Source: CAYUNA01 sp047629355 (GTDB lineage: Bacteria > Bacteroidota > Bacteroidia > Chitinophagales > Saprospiraceae). Taken from it: a stretch of DNA of 5,860 bases. The position numbers and the translations under genes are program-made. This document shows positions 1-5,802 of the stretch, piece after piece; within the stretch, counting starts at the first letter, position 1; the number at the start of each line of letters is the position of its first letter. Location: positions 1-5,860 of the forward strand of contig JBLHWU010000316.1 in NCBI GenBank assembly GCA_047629355.1. The letters run 5' to 3'. The notes beneath the pieces were generated by a model that ran no database searches, had not been told where the DNA came from, and saw nothing but the letters and a program-made list of their open reading frames with translations.

Positions 1-238
1 TCCTTCTTTCAAGTAAAAACTGAGAAAAATTATCCACTGTCTAACTTGTCGGACTTATTATTTTATCGTTACCTAAGTAACGCGGGAGTAATTAATTATT
101 TAAAATATAAATTTCCCTTTTTATAATTTCCTATAAACAGGTAGTACATAGCTATTTTTTTTTCAAAAAGCTATATGAAAGTGCTATGATTGCTCTGTGG
201 TAAAAGTTAGAATTTATTTCAATTATCTCTAATAGAAA
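1..238. other. AT-rich non-coding flank with two small hairpins
   Basis: No convincing gene is seen here. The segment lies downstream of the minus-strand gene that ends at 239. It holds a 6-bp hairpin at 67-82 (CGTTAC, loop CTAA, GTAACG) and an A/T-rich hairpin at 149-173. Plus-strand frame 1 is open from the left edge to a TAA at 124-126 (41 codons), but its residue make-up is what AT-rich DNA gives by chance and no family is recognised, so it is not called as a gene tail. Confidence 0.5.
149..173 (-). terminator. Possible weak terminator for the minus-strand gene pair
   Basis: TAGCT at 149-153 pairs with AGCTA at 169-173. With A154 bulged, four T-A pairs extend the stem to a T-rich loop at 159-164. 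It lies about 65 bp beyond the stop codon of the seven-helix gene in the direction of its transcription. The stem is A/T-rich and no clear U-tract follows on the minus strand, so it would be a poor intrinsic terminator. The structure is seen in the sequence; the role is inferred. Confidence 0.2.
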
Positions 239-994
239 TTACTTTTTAAAAATCAACCGCCACCCATTCAATCCCATCCAAAGAACCATCAATCCAAACG
301 AAATATCCCCAAACCGCGTAAATCCTCGCATCGTATGAAGGTTAATACCTAAAAATTGATACATCAAAAAATCCGTGACAATGTAACCGCTATTTATCCA
401 AAATAGCACCAATAACACTTTAAGCATTCGTTTCAAAAACAGAATATCTGCTCGCACTTTTTCCTCCTTTGCATTCCTTAATCCTGCTTCTTTATAACGC
501 ACATACCGATACGCTGAATATAAATAAGCATAGAAAGTCCCGATGTACAAAACCATCTCCATTGCCCCGTAAAATGGCGAGAAGAAATTACGTCCCAAAC
601 TATCCCGATATTCAATCGAACTATTGAAAAGAACAAGGAAGTAAACCAATTGTCCAAAGGGTAAAATAGCGTGTTTTAAGTCCGACCAAACAAGTTGATA
701 TTTTGGGTATAGTCGCATTTTGATAGCAAAAAACAAAAATGGACCAAACCATAAAGTATAATAAACGGGTAAAAATAGCCACTTCGGTTGCTCGATATAG
801 ACATCTAATAAAATGCAAAAATGATGCAGGCAAGTCACGCCCATTAATATCAATAAAAAACCAAAAAATAGATTAGCAATCGTTCGATTCCCCCAGCGAA
901 ATAAGAAAATAAATCCAGCTGTCACGGAGAGTGTCAAACTGATGGACAGTAAGATAAAAGAAAATTTTCCAGCGATGCCGAGTGTTTCTAACAT
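239..994 (-). CDS. Seven-helix membrane protein resembling an AraC-regulator sensor module without the HTH
   Basis: The product is a 251-residue integral membrane protein of unknown function. Seven hydrophobic segments can be read at roughly residues 11-33, 40-63, 73-93, 108-124, 143-164, 187-210 and 229-248. A charged loop at about 166-187 (YKEAGLRNAKEEKVRAD) separates helices 5 and 6. The layout and phrases such as YPKYQLVWSDLKHAILPF resemble the N-terminal membrane module of Bacteroidota regulators that normally continue into an AraC-type HTH. Here the protein stops at RLIFKK and the DNA beyond the TAA shows no HTH coding. The ATG at 994 is the only early start before helix 1. The gene begins 22 bp after the stop of the DacB-like gene, so the two are probably co-transcribed. 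A ligand-sensing or signalling role is inferred from the resemblance only; a plain hypothetical membrane protein is equally possible. Confidence 0.75.
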   Translation of the reverse strand: MLETLGIAGKFSFILLSISLTLSVTAGFIFLFRWGNRTIANLFFGFLLILMGVTCLHHFCILLDVYIEQPKWLFLPVYYTLWFGPFLFFAIKMRLYPKYQLVWSDLKHAILPFGQLVYFLVLFNSSIEYRDSLGRNFFSPFYGAMEMVLYIGTFYAYLYSAYRYVRYKEAGLRNAKEEKVRADILFLKRMLKVLLVLFWINSGYIVTDFLMYQFLGINLHTMRGFTRFGDISFGLMVLWMGLNGWRLIFKK

Positions 995-1016
995 ATTTTT
1001 TTGGCGTAGTTTTTAT

Positions 1017-2339
1017 TCAATACTTTTCATAAATCTCCTCTAAAATTCGCTGCATTTCTACCTTTAACGGCTTAGAACTTCCTTTATAATTATTGTGCAT
1101 AAAGCTAAAAACCAGCGTCTTTCCACTTCTCGTTTTGACATAACCACTCAAACAATGTTTACCTGTCAATGTTCCCGTTTTCGCAAAAATATACGGTTCC
1201 TTTTTACCAGCATACCAATTTTCGACCGTTCCTGATGTTCCACCTGCTGGGAAAATACGGAAAATTTGCTCTTCTGGTAATTCTTGATGAATCTTTTCCA
1301 ATAATCGCGCAATCGTGCGCGGCGTAAACATATTGTATCTCGACAAGCCCGATCCGTCTCGCCACAGCAATTCATCGGGCATATCTTGAAAAATACTGTC
1401 TTTAGCAAAGGCAATTATTTTTTTAGAATTGAGGACGCCGAGTTGTTTGTCGGCGCACATTAATAGCAATTGTTCCGCGAGAAAATTATCGCTGTCAACC
1501 ATCATTTTTTGATATACGGGAAAAATTTCTGAGCCGTATAGCACTTTACTTTCTCCCAATCTAGATACAGAACTTGGTGTAATAGCGATGGTTTTATTGA
1601 GCGTATCACTCAATAAATTAAGATTCAAAGGAGAAGAAGTAAGGTATGGGATTTCTTTGTAAAATGGCTTACCAGCTACTGCTGCCTCATTGTAGGAAAA
1701 ATTATTTTCTCTTTCTTTTCGATTGATTCGAGGACGGTCATTTCGCATTTCCTTTACTTCTTGCGCTTTATTTTTAAAGTAAGTAGGAACAATTTTTAAA
1801 TCATTTCCTAAAGTATCTCGTTCAAAAGTAACGACGTTTCCATAAAGTGGTAACGCAGACTTCTCTGGTTGAAAATAGTACGGATAATCGTCCCATGCCC
1901 ATCCAGTACCAAAGCGTTCCTCTTCAAAATTATCAGAATTGTAAAGTAATCTCTTATTTGTATTCTTAAGAAAATCAAGCGTTGGATTTTTTACATTTAG
2001 CGTCGGATGCAACAATGTTGGGTTGCCTGTTCCTTGAAAAATAAGCACATCATCCAATTCTTGATACCGTAAAACTGCTGGTTTTTCCTCCAAAATCTGC
2101 AAACAAGTATATAGGGTAAAAATCTTCGTATTCGACGCGGGCGTAAAATATTTATCGGATTGATATTCGTAAATAAATCTCCCGGTTTCTGGATTTAATA
2201 GCGCAAAACCAGTGAATGATTTTCTAAAAATGAGGGAATTTTCGATTTGATTGGGAAGTGCGCGTTCGAGTTTTTTAGTTGGGAAACAACTTAAGCTAGT
2301 GAGCAAAAATAGGAGTAATAGGGATTTTATAAATTTCAT
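1017..2339 (-). CDS. dacB: D-alanyl-D-alanine carboxypeptidase/endopeptidase, DacB/PBP4 type (peptidase S13)
   Basis: This is a low-molecular-mass penicillin-binding protein that would cleave D-Ala-D-Ala ends and peptide cross-links of peptidoglycan in the periplasm. Residues here count from ATG 2339 (440 aa). All three active-site motifs are present: SNTK at 69-72 (SxxK, nucleophile Ser69), SDN at 283-285 and KTGT at 387-390. Other S13 signatures are the GTGNPTL stretch near 103-109, GTGWAWDDYPYYF near 144-156 and DGSGLSRYN near 328-336. The N-terminus is a signal peptide (MKFIKS, then a Leu-rich core) ending in SLSC. Cys18 could be lipidated, but the lipobox is imperfect, so Sec cleavage is the alternative. 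An in-frame TTG at 2345 would add two residues; ATG 2339 is preferred because it starts the signal peptide directly and the TTG overlaps a promoter-like box. E. coli PBP4 is somewhat longer at 477 aa. The gene heads a minus-strand pair with the seven-helix protein. Confidence 0.93.
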   Translation of the reverse strand: MKFIKSLLLLFLLTSLSCFPTKKLERALPNQIENSLIFRKSFTGFALLNPETGRFIYEYQSDKYFTPASNTKIFTLYTCLQILEEKPAVLRYQELDDVLIFQGTGNPTLLHPTLNVKNPTLDFLKNTNKRLLYNSDNFEEERFGTGWAWDDYPYYFQPEKSALPLYGNVVTFERDTLGNDLKIVPTYFKNKAQEVKEMRNDRPRINRKERENNFSYNEAAVAGKPFYKEIPYLTSSPLNLNLLSDTLNKTIAITPSSVSRLGESKVLYGSEIFPVYQKMMVDSDNFLAEQLLLMCADKQLGVLNSKKIIAFAKDSIFQDMPDELLWRDGSGLSRYNMFTPRTIARLLEKIHQELPEEQIFRIFPAGGTSGTVENWYAGKKEPYIFAKTGTLTGKHCLSGYVKTRSGKTLVFSFMHNNYKGSSKPLKVEMQRILEEIYEKY

Positions 2340-2342
2340 ACC

Positions 2343-2350
2343 CAAAGATA
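2343..2350 (-). promoter_or_regulatory. Bacteroidota -7 box (TAnnTTTG) of the dacB-like gene
   Basis: On the minus strand the sequence reads TATCTTTG GGT ATG. The first eight bases match the Bacteroidota primary sigma -7 consensus TAnnTTTG exactly. Only three bases separate the box from the ATG at 2339, so transcription would start at or within a base or two of the start codon, giving a leaderless mRNA. No good -33 TTG was found at the usual spacing of about 19-21 bases (the nearest TTG is 29 away), which lowers confidence. The match is seen in the sequence; the activity is inferred. Confidence 0.45.
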
Positions 2351-2529
2351 AAATTATTTCTGGCTATAAATAAAAAATCCAATCTCTCGCCTCCCCTTCC
2401 TTCTTTTTCCACTACTTTTGCTTTTCCAAAAACATAAGCATCCTTGTCGATGTTTAGAAAATGAAAAAGTGGGGAACAATTGTTGTTAAAACACATTTTC
2501 CGCCGCGCCTAAAGGCACAGCGAGAGTGA

Positions 2530-2577
2530 ATTTCAAGGGAAAAGATTGGCTTTAAAACCAATTATCTCCCTTAAAAT
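2530..2577. repeat. Long imperfect hairpin in the divergent spacer
   Basis: AAGGGAAAAGATTGG at 2535-2549 is matched by the reverse complement of CCAATTATCTCCCTT at 2558-2572 at 12 of 15 positions, around the loop CTTTAAAA (2550-2557). Beyond one mismatch the pairing continues through ATTT/AAAT on the outside. The inner ATTGG/CCAAT and outer AAGGGA/TCCCTT blocks are perfect. It could be an RNA stem in the ABC mRNA leader, or a dyad in the DNA. No T-tract follows at once, although TTAAAA does. Function unknown. Confidence 0.45.
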
Positions 2578-2585
2578 CCTCATAA

Positions 2586-2743
2586 GGAACGCGGAATAAA
2601 TAAATGCAGATTCTTGGGAGTGAGGTTTTGTTCTCCCTTTTTGCTTTAAAAGTGCGATTTATGTTGATAAAATGAGCATTTTTAAAGTGAAAAATGAGGA
2701 CAAAATATCCTGTCAAGAAGCTGCATTTATTTAATTCGCGTTC
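2586..2743. mobile_element. MITE-like element with 24-bp terminal inverted repeats and TAA flanks
   Basis: The left end (2586-2609) begins GGAACGCGG and ends AAATAAATGCAG. The right end (2720-2743) is its reverse complement at 22 of 24 positions. The trinucleotide TAA directly abuts both outer ends (2583-2585 and 2744-2746), as a 3-bp target duplication would. The 158-bp unit has no open frame of note. Inside are a GGAACG-independent second inverted repeat (2645-2655 with 2676-2686, 10 of 11) and a small GGGAG...CTCCC stem at 2616-2637 followed by T residues. Some IS5-family groups (IS1031, IS427) make 3-bp or TNA-type duplications, so a non-autonomous derivative of such an element is one inference. 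A structured mRNA leader or bidirectional regulatory dyad is the alternative. Confidence 0.4.
2645..2686. repeat. Inner inverted repeat of the MITE-like element
   Basis: TTTAAAAGTGC at 2645-2655 pairs with GCATTTTTAAA at 2676-2686, with one mismatch (a possible G-U pair in RNA), around a 20-nt loop. It is nested inside the larger inverted repeat, so the whole element could fold as a long stem with internal branches. Confidence 0.35.
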
Positions 2744-2772
2744 CTAAGAGTCAAAATAAGCTTATTTCCCAG

Positions 2773-2813
2773 AAATCGAATCAATCGAGGTCATCAAGAA
2801 AATCGAATCAATC
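2773..2813 (+). repeat. 14-bp direct repeat before the ABC gene start
   Basis: AAATCGAATCAATC occurs at 2773-2786 and again at 2800-2813, a period of 27 bp. The second copy ends two bases before the ATG at 2816. This may be a small duplication, or paired sites for a regulator or for initiation. The role is unknown. Confidence 0.45.
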
Positions 2814-2815
2814 CA

Positions 2816-4573
2816 ATGCCTGAAGCTTCTAATAAAATGGACGTCCAACTCTTACGCCGCGTGTTGCAATTGGCGAAGCCGTTTAAAAAAATGTTTGCAC
2901 TTGCAGCCATCTTAGCGACTTTATTGGCCCCCGTTTCCATTTTGCGACCGAAGTTGGTGCAAATCATGGTCGATGATTACATTTCAGTGAAAGATTTGTC
3001 GGGCTTGCTGAATATTGCGATGATTTTTGTCGGGGTGTTGGTTTTGGAAGCTATTCTACGATATGTATTTATTTATTCAACTAATTTATTGGGGCAGTTG
3101 GTCATTCGAGATTTGCGGGTTCGTGTATTCAACCATATTTCCAAACTAAAATTGACCTACTTCGACCGCACGCCTATCGGTACTTCGACCACTCGAACCA
3201 TCAACGATATTGAGACGATTAATCAAATATTTTCGCAGGGCGCGATTACGATTGTCGCGGATGTTTTGACGGTATTTGCGGTATTGGCAGTGATGCTGAT
3301 TACGAGTGTGAAGTTGACCTTGGTATGTTTGGTGACGATGCCGTTTTTGCTTTGGGCAACCTATATTTTTAAGGAGAAAGTAAAGACTGCTTATCAAAAA
3401 GTGCGAAATAAAATCTCGGAAATGAACGCCTTTTTACAGGAGCGAATTACGGGAATGCGCATTGTGCAAATCTTCAATGCGGAGCAGCAGGAAATGTCCA
3501 AATTCAAGAAAATCAATCGCGATTATACGCAAGCTAACTTGGATTCCATCTTCTATTATGCGGTCTTTTTTGCCGTCGTCGAAATCATTTCAGCGGCAGC
3601 TTTGGGACTAATGATTTGGTGGGGTGCATCGAGTGTTTTAGAAGGTAGCGTGTCCGTTGGGGCTTTGATTGCTTTTCCTATTTATTTGTCAATGTTGTTT
3701 CGACCGCTGCGGATGTTGGCGGATAAATTCAATCAATTGCAAATGGGGTTAGTAGCGTCCGAGCGCGTTTTTAAATTATTAGACCGCACTGATTTTATTG
3801 ACAATAAAGGTACTTTATCGGCAGAAGAAATTCAAGGTAATATTGATTTTAAAAATATTTGGTTTGCTTATCTAGAAGATGACTATGTGTTGAAAGGTTT
3901 AAGTTTCTCTATTAAAAAAGGAGAAACATTGGCGATTGTCGGCGGTACGGGAAGTGGAAAATCGACGATTATCAATCTCCTCAATCGTTTTTATGAAATC
4001 AACAAAGGGCAGATTGACATTGATGGAAAAAGTATAAAAGACTACGAATTGTATAGCCTTCGCCGACAAATCGCGGTGGTTTTACAAGATGTTTTCCTAT
4101 TTTCAGGAACAGTTTCAGAAAATATCAACCTCCGTGATGATAGCATTAGCCGTGCAGAAATTATCGAAGCAGCCAAGATGATTGGCGCACACGAATTTAT
4201 CGAAAAGCTACCTGGCGGCTATGATTACGAAGTCATGGAACGGGGCGCAACGCTTTCGATGGGACAGCGACAATTGATTTCATTTGTCCGTGCTTTGGTC
4301 TTCAATCCACGCATCCTTGTACTCGATGAAGCGACTTCTTCGATTGACCCTGAAACAGAATCGGTTATTCAATATGCCATCGAAAAATTGATTGCCAAAC
4401 GAACAAGCATCATTATTGCGCACCGGTTATCGACGATTAGACACGCTAATAATATTTTGGTTTTGTCAAAAGGGAAGATTCAAGAATTCGGCTCACACGA
4501 AGAGTTATTGGAAATTGAAAATGGGCATTATCGAGACTTGTATGAAATGCAATTTTTCCAAGCAGCGGAGTAA
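2816..4573 (+). CDS. ABC exporter half-transporter, fused permease and ATPase (MsbA/MdlB-like)
   Basis: This 585-residue type IV exporter subunit uses ATP to move a substrate outward across the inner membrane. The N-terminal half is a six-helix permease with helices near 28-47, 62-84, 145-165, 166-185, 247-268 and 280-296. It has the coupling-region motifs YFDRTPIGTSTTRTINDI (115-132) and RITGMRIVQIFNAE (210-223). The ATPase follows from about 342: A-loop Tyr352, Walker A GGTGSGKST (376-384), Q-loop Gln424, signature LSMGQ (480-484), Walker B ILVLDE (500-505) with catalytic Glu505, D-loop SSID (508-511) and H-loop His536. Every catalytic element is intact, so a homodimer with two active sites is expected. 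No second half-transporter lies beside it. The ATG at 2816 lacks a Shine-Dalgarno. Substrate is not deducible: lipid, drug or peptide export are all possible. The hydrolase 37 bp downstream is probably in the same transcript. Confidence 0.95.
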   Translation: MPEASNKMDVQLLRRVLQLAKPFKKMFALAAILATLLAPVSILRPKLVQIMVDDYISVKDLSGLLNIAMIFVGVLVLEAILRYVFIYSTNLLGQLVIRDLRVRVFNHISKLKLTYFDRTPIGTSTTRTINDIETINQIFSQGAITIVADVLTVFAVLAVMLITSVKLTLVCLVTMPFLLWATYIFKEKVKTAYQKVRNKISEMNAFLQERITGMRIVQIFNAEQQEMSKFKKINRDYTQANLDSIFYYAVFFAVVEIISAAALGLMIWWGASSVLEGSVSVGALIAFPIYLSMLFRPLRMLADKFNQLQMGLVASERVFKLLDRTDFIDNKGTLSAEEIQGNIDFKNIWFAYLEDDYVLKGLSFSIKKGETLAIVGGTGSGKSTIINLLNRFYEINKGQIDIDGKSIKDYELYSLRRQIAVVLQDVFLFSGTVSENINLRDDSISRAEIIEAAKMIGAHEFIEKLPGGYDYEVMERGATLSMGQRQLISFVRALVFNPRILVLDEATSSIDPETESVIQYAIEKLIAKRTSIIIAHRLSTIRHANNILVLSKGKIQEFGSHEELLEIENGHYRDLYEMQFFQAAE

Positions 4574-4610
4574 TTAATTAAAAGTATAAAATTAAGAATG
4601 CCTGATAGCG

Positions 4611-5522
4611 ATGAATCCAGTTTTAAAAACTACGTTGATTGTTCTTTTTATTTTCCTCCTCATTGGCTTGTTGGTGATTCATTTCTATGCGCCTTATGCG
4701 GTTATTAAACGTTCCCGAAATCCACCGAATCCTGAACTGACCCCCGCTAAATTTGGCTTGGCTTACGCAAAAATAATCATTCAAACCATCGATTCCTTAC
4801 AATTGCACGGCTTTTATATTCCAAGTAATTTGGAGACGGTGCATGGAACGATAATTCTACTACACGGTATCGGAAGTTGCAAGGAAAACATGTTGCAGCT
4901 TGCTGCGAATCTTTCCAACGAAGGCTATAATACCGTTCCAATGGACTCTCGTGCGCACGGAGAAAGTGACGGTGATTACATTACTTTTGGCTATTTTGAA
5001 AAGTATGATGTCTCTGCAATTGTCGACTATTTAATTCAAGAAAAGAATGCTAAAAACATCGGTATTCGTGGGGCATCAATGGGCGGGGCAATTGCTTTGC
5101 AAGCCTTGGAACAGGATAAGCGATTGCAGTTTGGTATCATCGAATGCACCTTTGCTAATTTGTCGGATGTGGTCTTGGATTATCAAAAAATGTGGCTGGG
5201 ATTAGAGTCCCGCTTCCTTTCTAATTATACGTTAAATCGAGCAGCAAAAATTGGAAAATTCATCGCGAAAGACGTCCGACCCGGTAAGTCTGCGAAGAAT
5301 GTTCAACAACCCATTTTTTATGCACATGGAGATGCGGATGCAAATATTTCCGTGGAATATGGGAAGCTGATTTATCATAATTTGGCATCAAAAAAGAAGG
5401 AATTGGTGATTGTCGAAGGTGCGCGGCATGAGAATCTGATGGGGCATGGCGGAGAAGCGTATTGGGCGAAGTTGATAACGTTCCTTGAGGAATTAAGAAT
5501 GAAAAATGAAAAATGCGCTTGA
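4611..5522 (+). CDS. Membrane-anchored alpha/beta hydrolase (serine hydrolase, COG1073-like)
   Basis: This 303-residue serine hydrolase has one N-terminal transmembrane anchor (about 7-27, then HFYAPYAVIKRSR), so the catalytic domain is tethered to the inner membrane. Its side and substrate are uncertain. The fold is clear: the oxyanion motif LLHGIG (83-88), the strand-and-turn motif MDSRAHGESDG (111-121), the nucleophile elbow GASMGG (154-159) with Ser156, the probable acid Asp243 in HGDADANI (Asp241 is the less likely alternative) and His273 in GARHENL. The closest remembered relatives are YqkD-like and Bem46-like hydrolases with ester or acyl substrates; no specific one can be named. The ATG at 4611 starts the anchor helix. 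The last residues (RMKNEKCA) are encoded by A/T-rich heptamer repeats and look like an add-on after the usual terminal helix. Probably co-transcribed with the upstream ABC exporter. Confidence 0.9.
   Translation: MNPVLKTTLIVLFIFLLIGLLVIHFYAPYAVIKRSRNPPNPELTPAKFGLAYAKIIIQTIDSLQLHGFYIPSNLETVHGTIILLHGIGSCKENMLQLAANLSNEGYNTVPMDSRAHGESDGDYITFGYFEKYDVSAIVDYLIQEKNAKNIGIRGASMGGAIALQALEQDKRLQFGIIECTFANLSDVVLDYQKMWLGLESRFLSNYTLNRAAKIGKFIAKDVRPGKSAKNVQQPIFYAHGDADANISVEYGKLIYHNLASKKKELVIVEGARHENLMGHGGEAYWAKLITFLEELRMKNEKCA
5491..5515 (+). repeat. A/T-rich heptamer repeats inside the hydrolase 3' end
   Basis: After AATT come three heptamers in a row: AAGAATG (5495-5501), AAAAATG (5502-5508) and AAAAATG (5509-5515). 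The 11-mer AATTAAGAATG that opens the run also occurs at 4590-4600, just before the hydrolase start codon, so copies lie at both ends of the gene. Read in frame the run encodes LRMKNEK. Similar heptamer runs are, as I recall, common between genes in Bacteroidota. Confidence 0.55.
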
Positions 5523-5559
5523 CGATATTTTCACTACTCCATTAATACTGCTTATTGGA

Positions 5560-5620
5560 CAACTACGAAGTAGTTGAATAGAAATAACCTCGGATGAAAT
5601 CCGAGGTTATTTCTATTCAA
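5560..5620. repeat. Overlapping double hairpin with a perfect 21-bp stem
   Basis: Hairpin one is CAACTAC-GAA-GTAGTTG (5560-5576), a 7-bp stem. Hairpin two has a left arm at 5574-5594, the loop TGAAA (5595-5599) and a right arm at 5600-5620 that is the exact reverse complement over all 21 bases, with the core AACCTCGGA/TCCGAGGTT. The two stems share TTG at 5574-5576 and so exclude each other. It starts 38 bp after the hydrolase stop, so it could end or stabilise that transcript, although no U-tract follows. The pattern (GAA-loop hairpin, AATA, then a stem with a TGAAA loop) matches a repeat style I associate with dispersed intergenic repeats of Bacteroidota; that link is from memory. Confidence 0.75.
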
Positions 5621-5718
5621 TCTATTCGAGATTATACAAGATTAAAAGTGACGTCAGCTTCGAGTTATTTATTTAAAACCATTAGTGTTGCGTTAAGAAA
5701 AAAAATGATGCAACTTGC

Positions 5719-5736
5719 TGTTATTGAGCAATAACA
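5719..5736. repeat. 8-bp hairpin in the transposase leader
   Basis: TGTTATTG (5719-5726) and CAATAACA (5729-5736) form a perfect 8-bp dyad with a 2-base centre, or a 7-bp stem with a GAGC loop. It lies 66 bp before the transposase start. In IS leaders such dyads can be promoter-linked sites or RNA stems that block read-through expression from outside; neither is shown here. Confidence 0.4.
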
Positions 5737-5802
5737 AAGGTTTTTCGATTTTTTGATTTCAATTGATTCTGAAATTTGGTTATTTCGCAAGAAACGATAG
5801 CC

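Larger units (their letters stand above)
2340..2815. other. Divergent intergenic region, about 480 bp
   Basis: This spacer lies between the minus-strand dacB-like gene and the plus-strand ABC transporter gene. From left to right it contains a -7 box for the dacB-like gene at 2343-2350, a plus-strand TACTTTTG at 2413-2420 that fits TAnnTTTG but lies about 400 bp from the ABC gene, a 10-bp palindrome AACAATTGTT at 2475-2484, a short GC-rich patch at about 2499-2525, an imperfect hairpin at 2530-2577, an inverted-repeat element at 2586-2743 and a 14-bp direct repeat just before the ABC start codon. No convincing small gene was found. A minus-strand open frame at 2296-2496 overlaps the dacB-like start in another frame and looks like chance. 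Confidence 0.7.

Noticed and set aside
67..82. CGTTAC-CTAA-GTAACG hairpin as a terminator
   Set aside because: Only 6 bp, no T-tract on either strand, and more than 150 bp beyond the minus-strand stop codon.
1..126. Plus-strand open frame from the left edge to TAA at 124 (41 codons), possibly a gene tail
   Set aside because: Rich in Tyr, Leu, Asn and Lys as AT-rich DNA gives by chance, no recognisable family, and too short to judge at the window edge.
621..833. Open frame of 70 codons on the minus strand inside the seven-helix gene
   Set aside because: Lies wholly within a better-supported gene and is a frame shadow.
2340..2345. TTG at 2345 as the start of the dacB-like gene
   Set aside because: An ATG two codons later begins a normal signal peptide, and the TTG overlaps the TATCTTTG box.
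2413..2420. TACTTTTG as a plus-strand -7 box for the ABC gene
   Set aside because: Fits TAnnTTTG but lies about 400 bp from the start codon with no -33 element, so a chance match is likely.
2296..2496. Minus-strand open frame of 66 codons overlapping the dacB-like start
   Set aside because: Different frame from the dacB-like gene, overlaps its signal peptide, covers the promoter-like box, and shows no family features.
4392..4577. Open frame of 61 codons on the plus strand at the ABC gene's 3' end
   Set aside because: Overlaps the H-loop region of the ATPase domain in another frame; no independent support.
5649..5656. TGACGTCA palindrome
   Set aside because: An isolated 8-bp palindrome with no second copy nearby; expected by chance.
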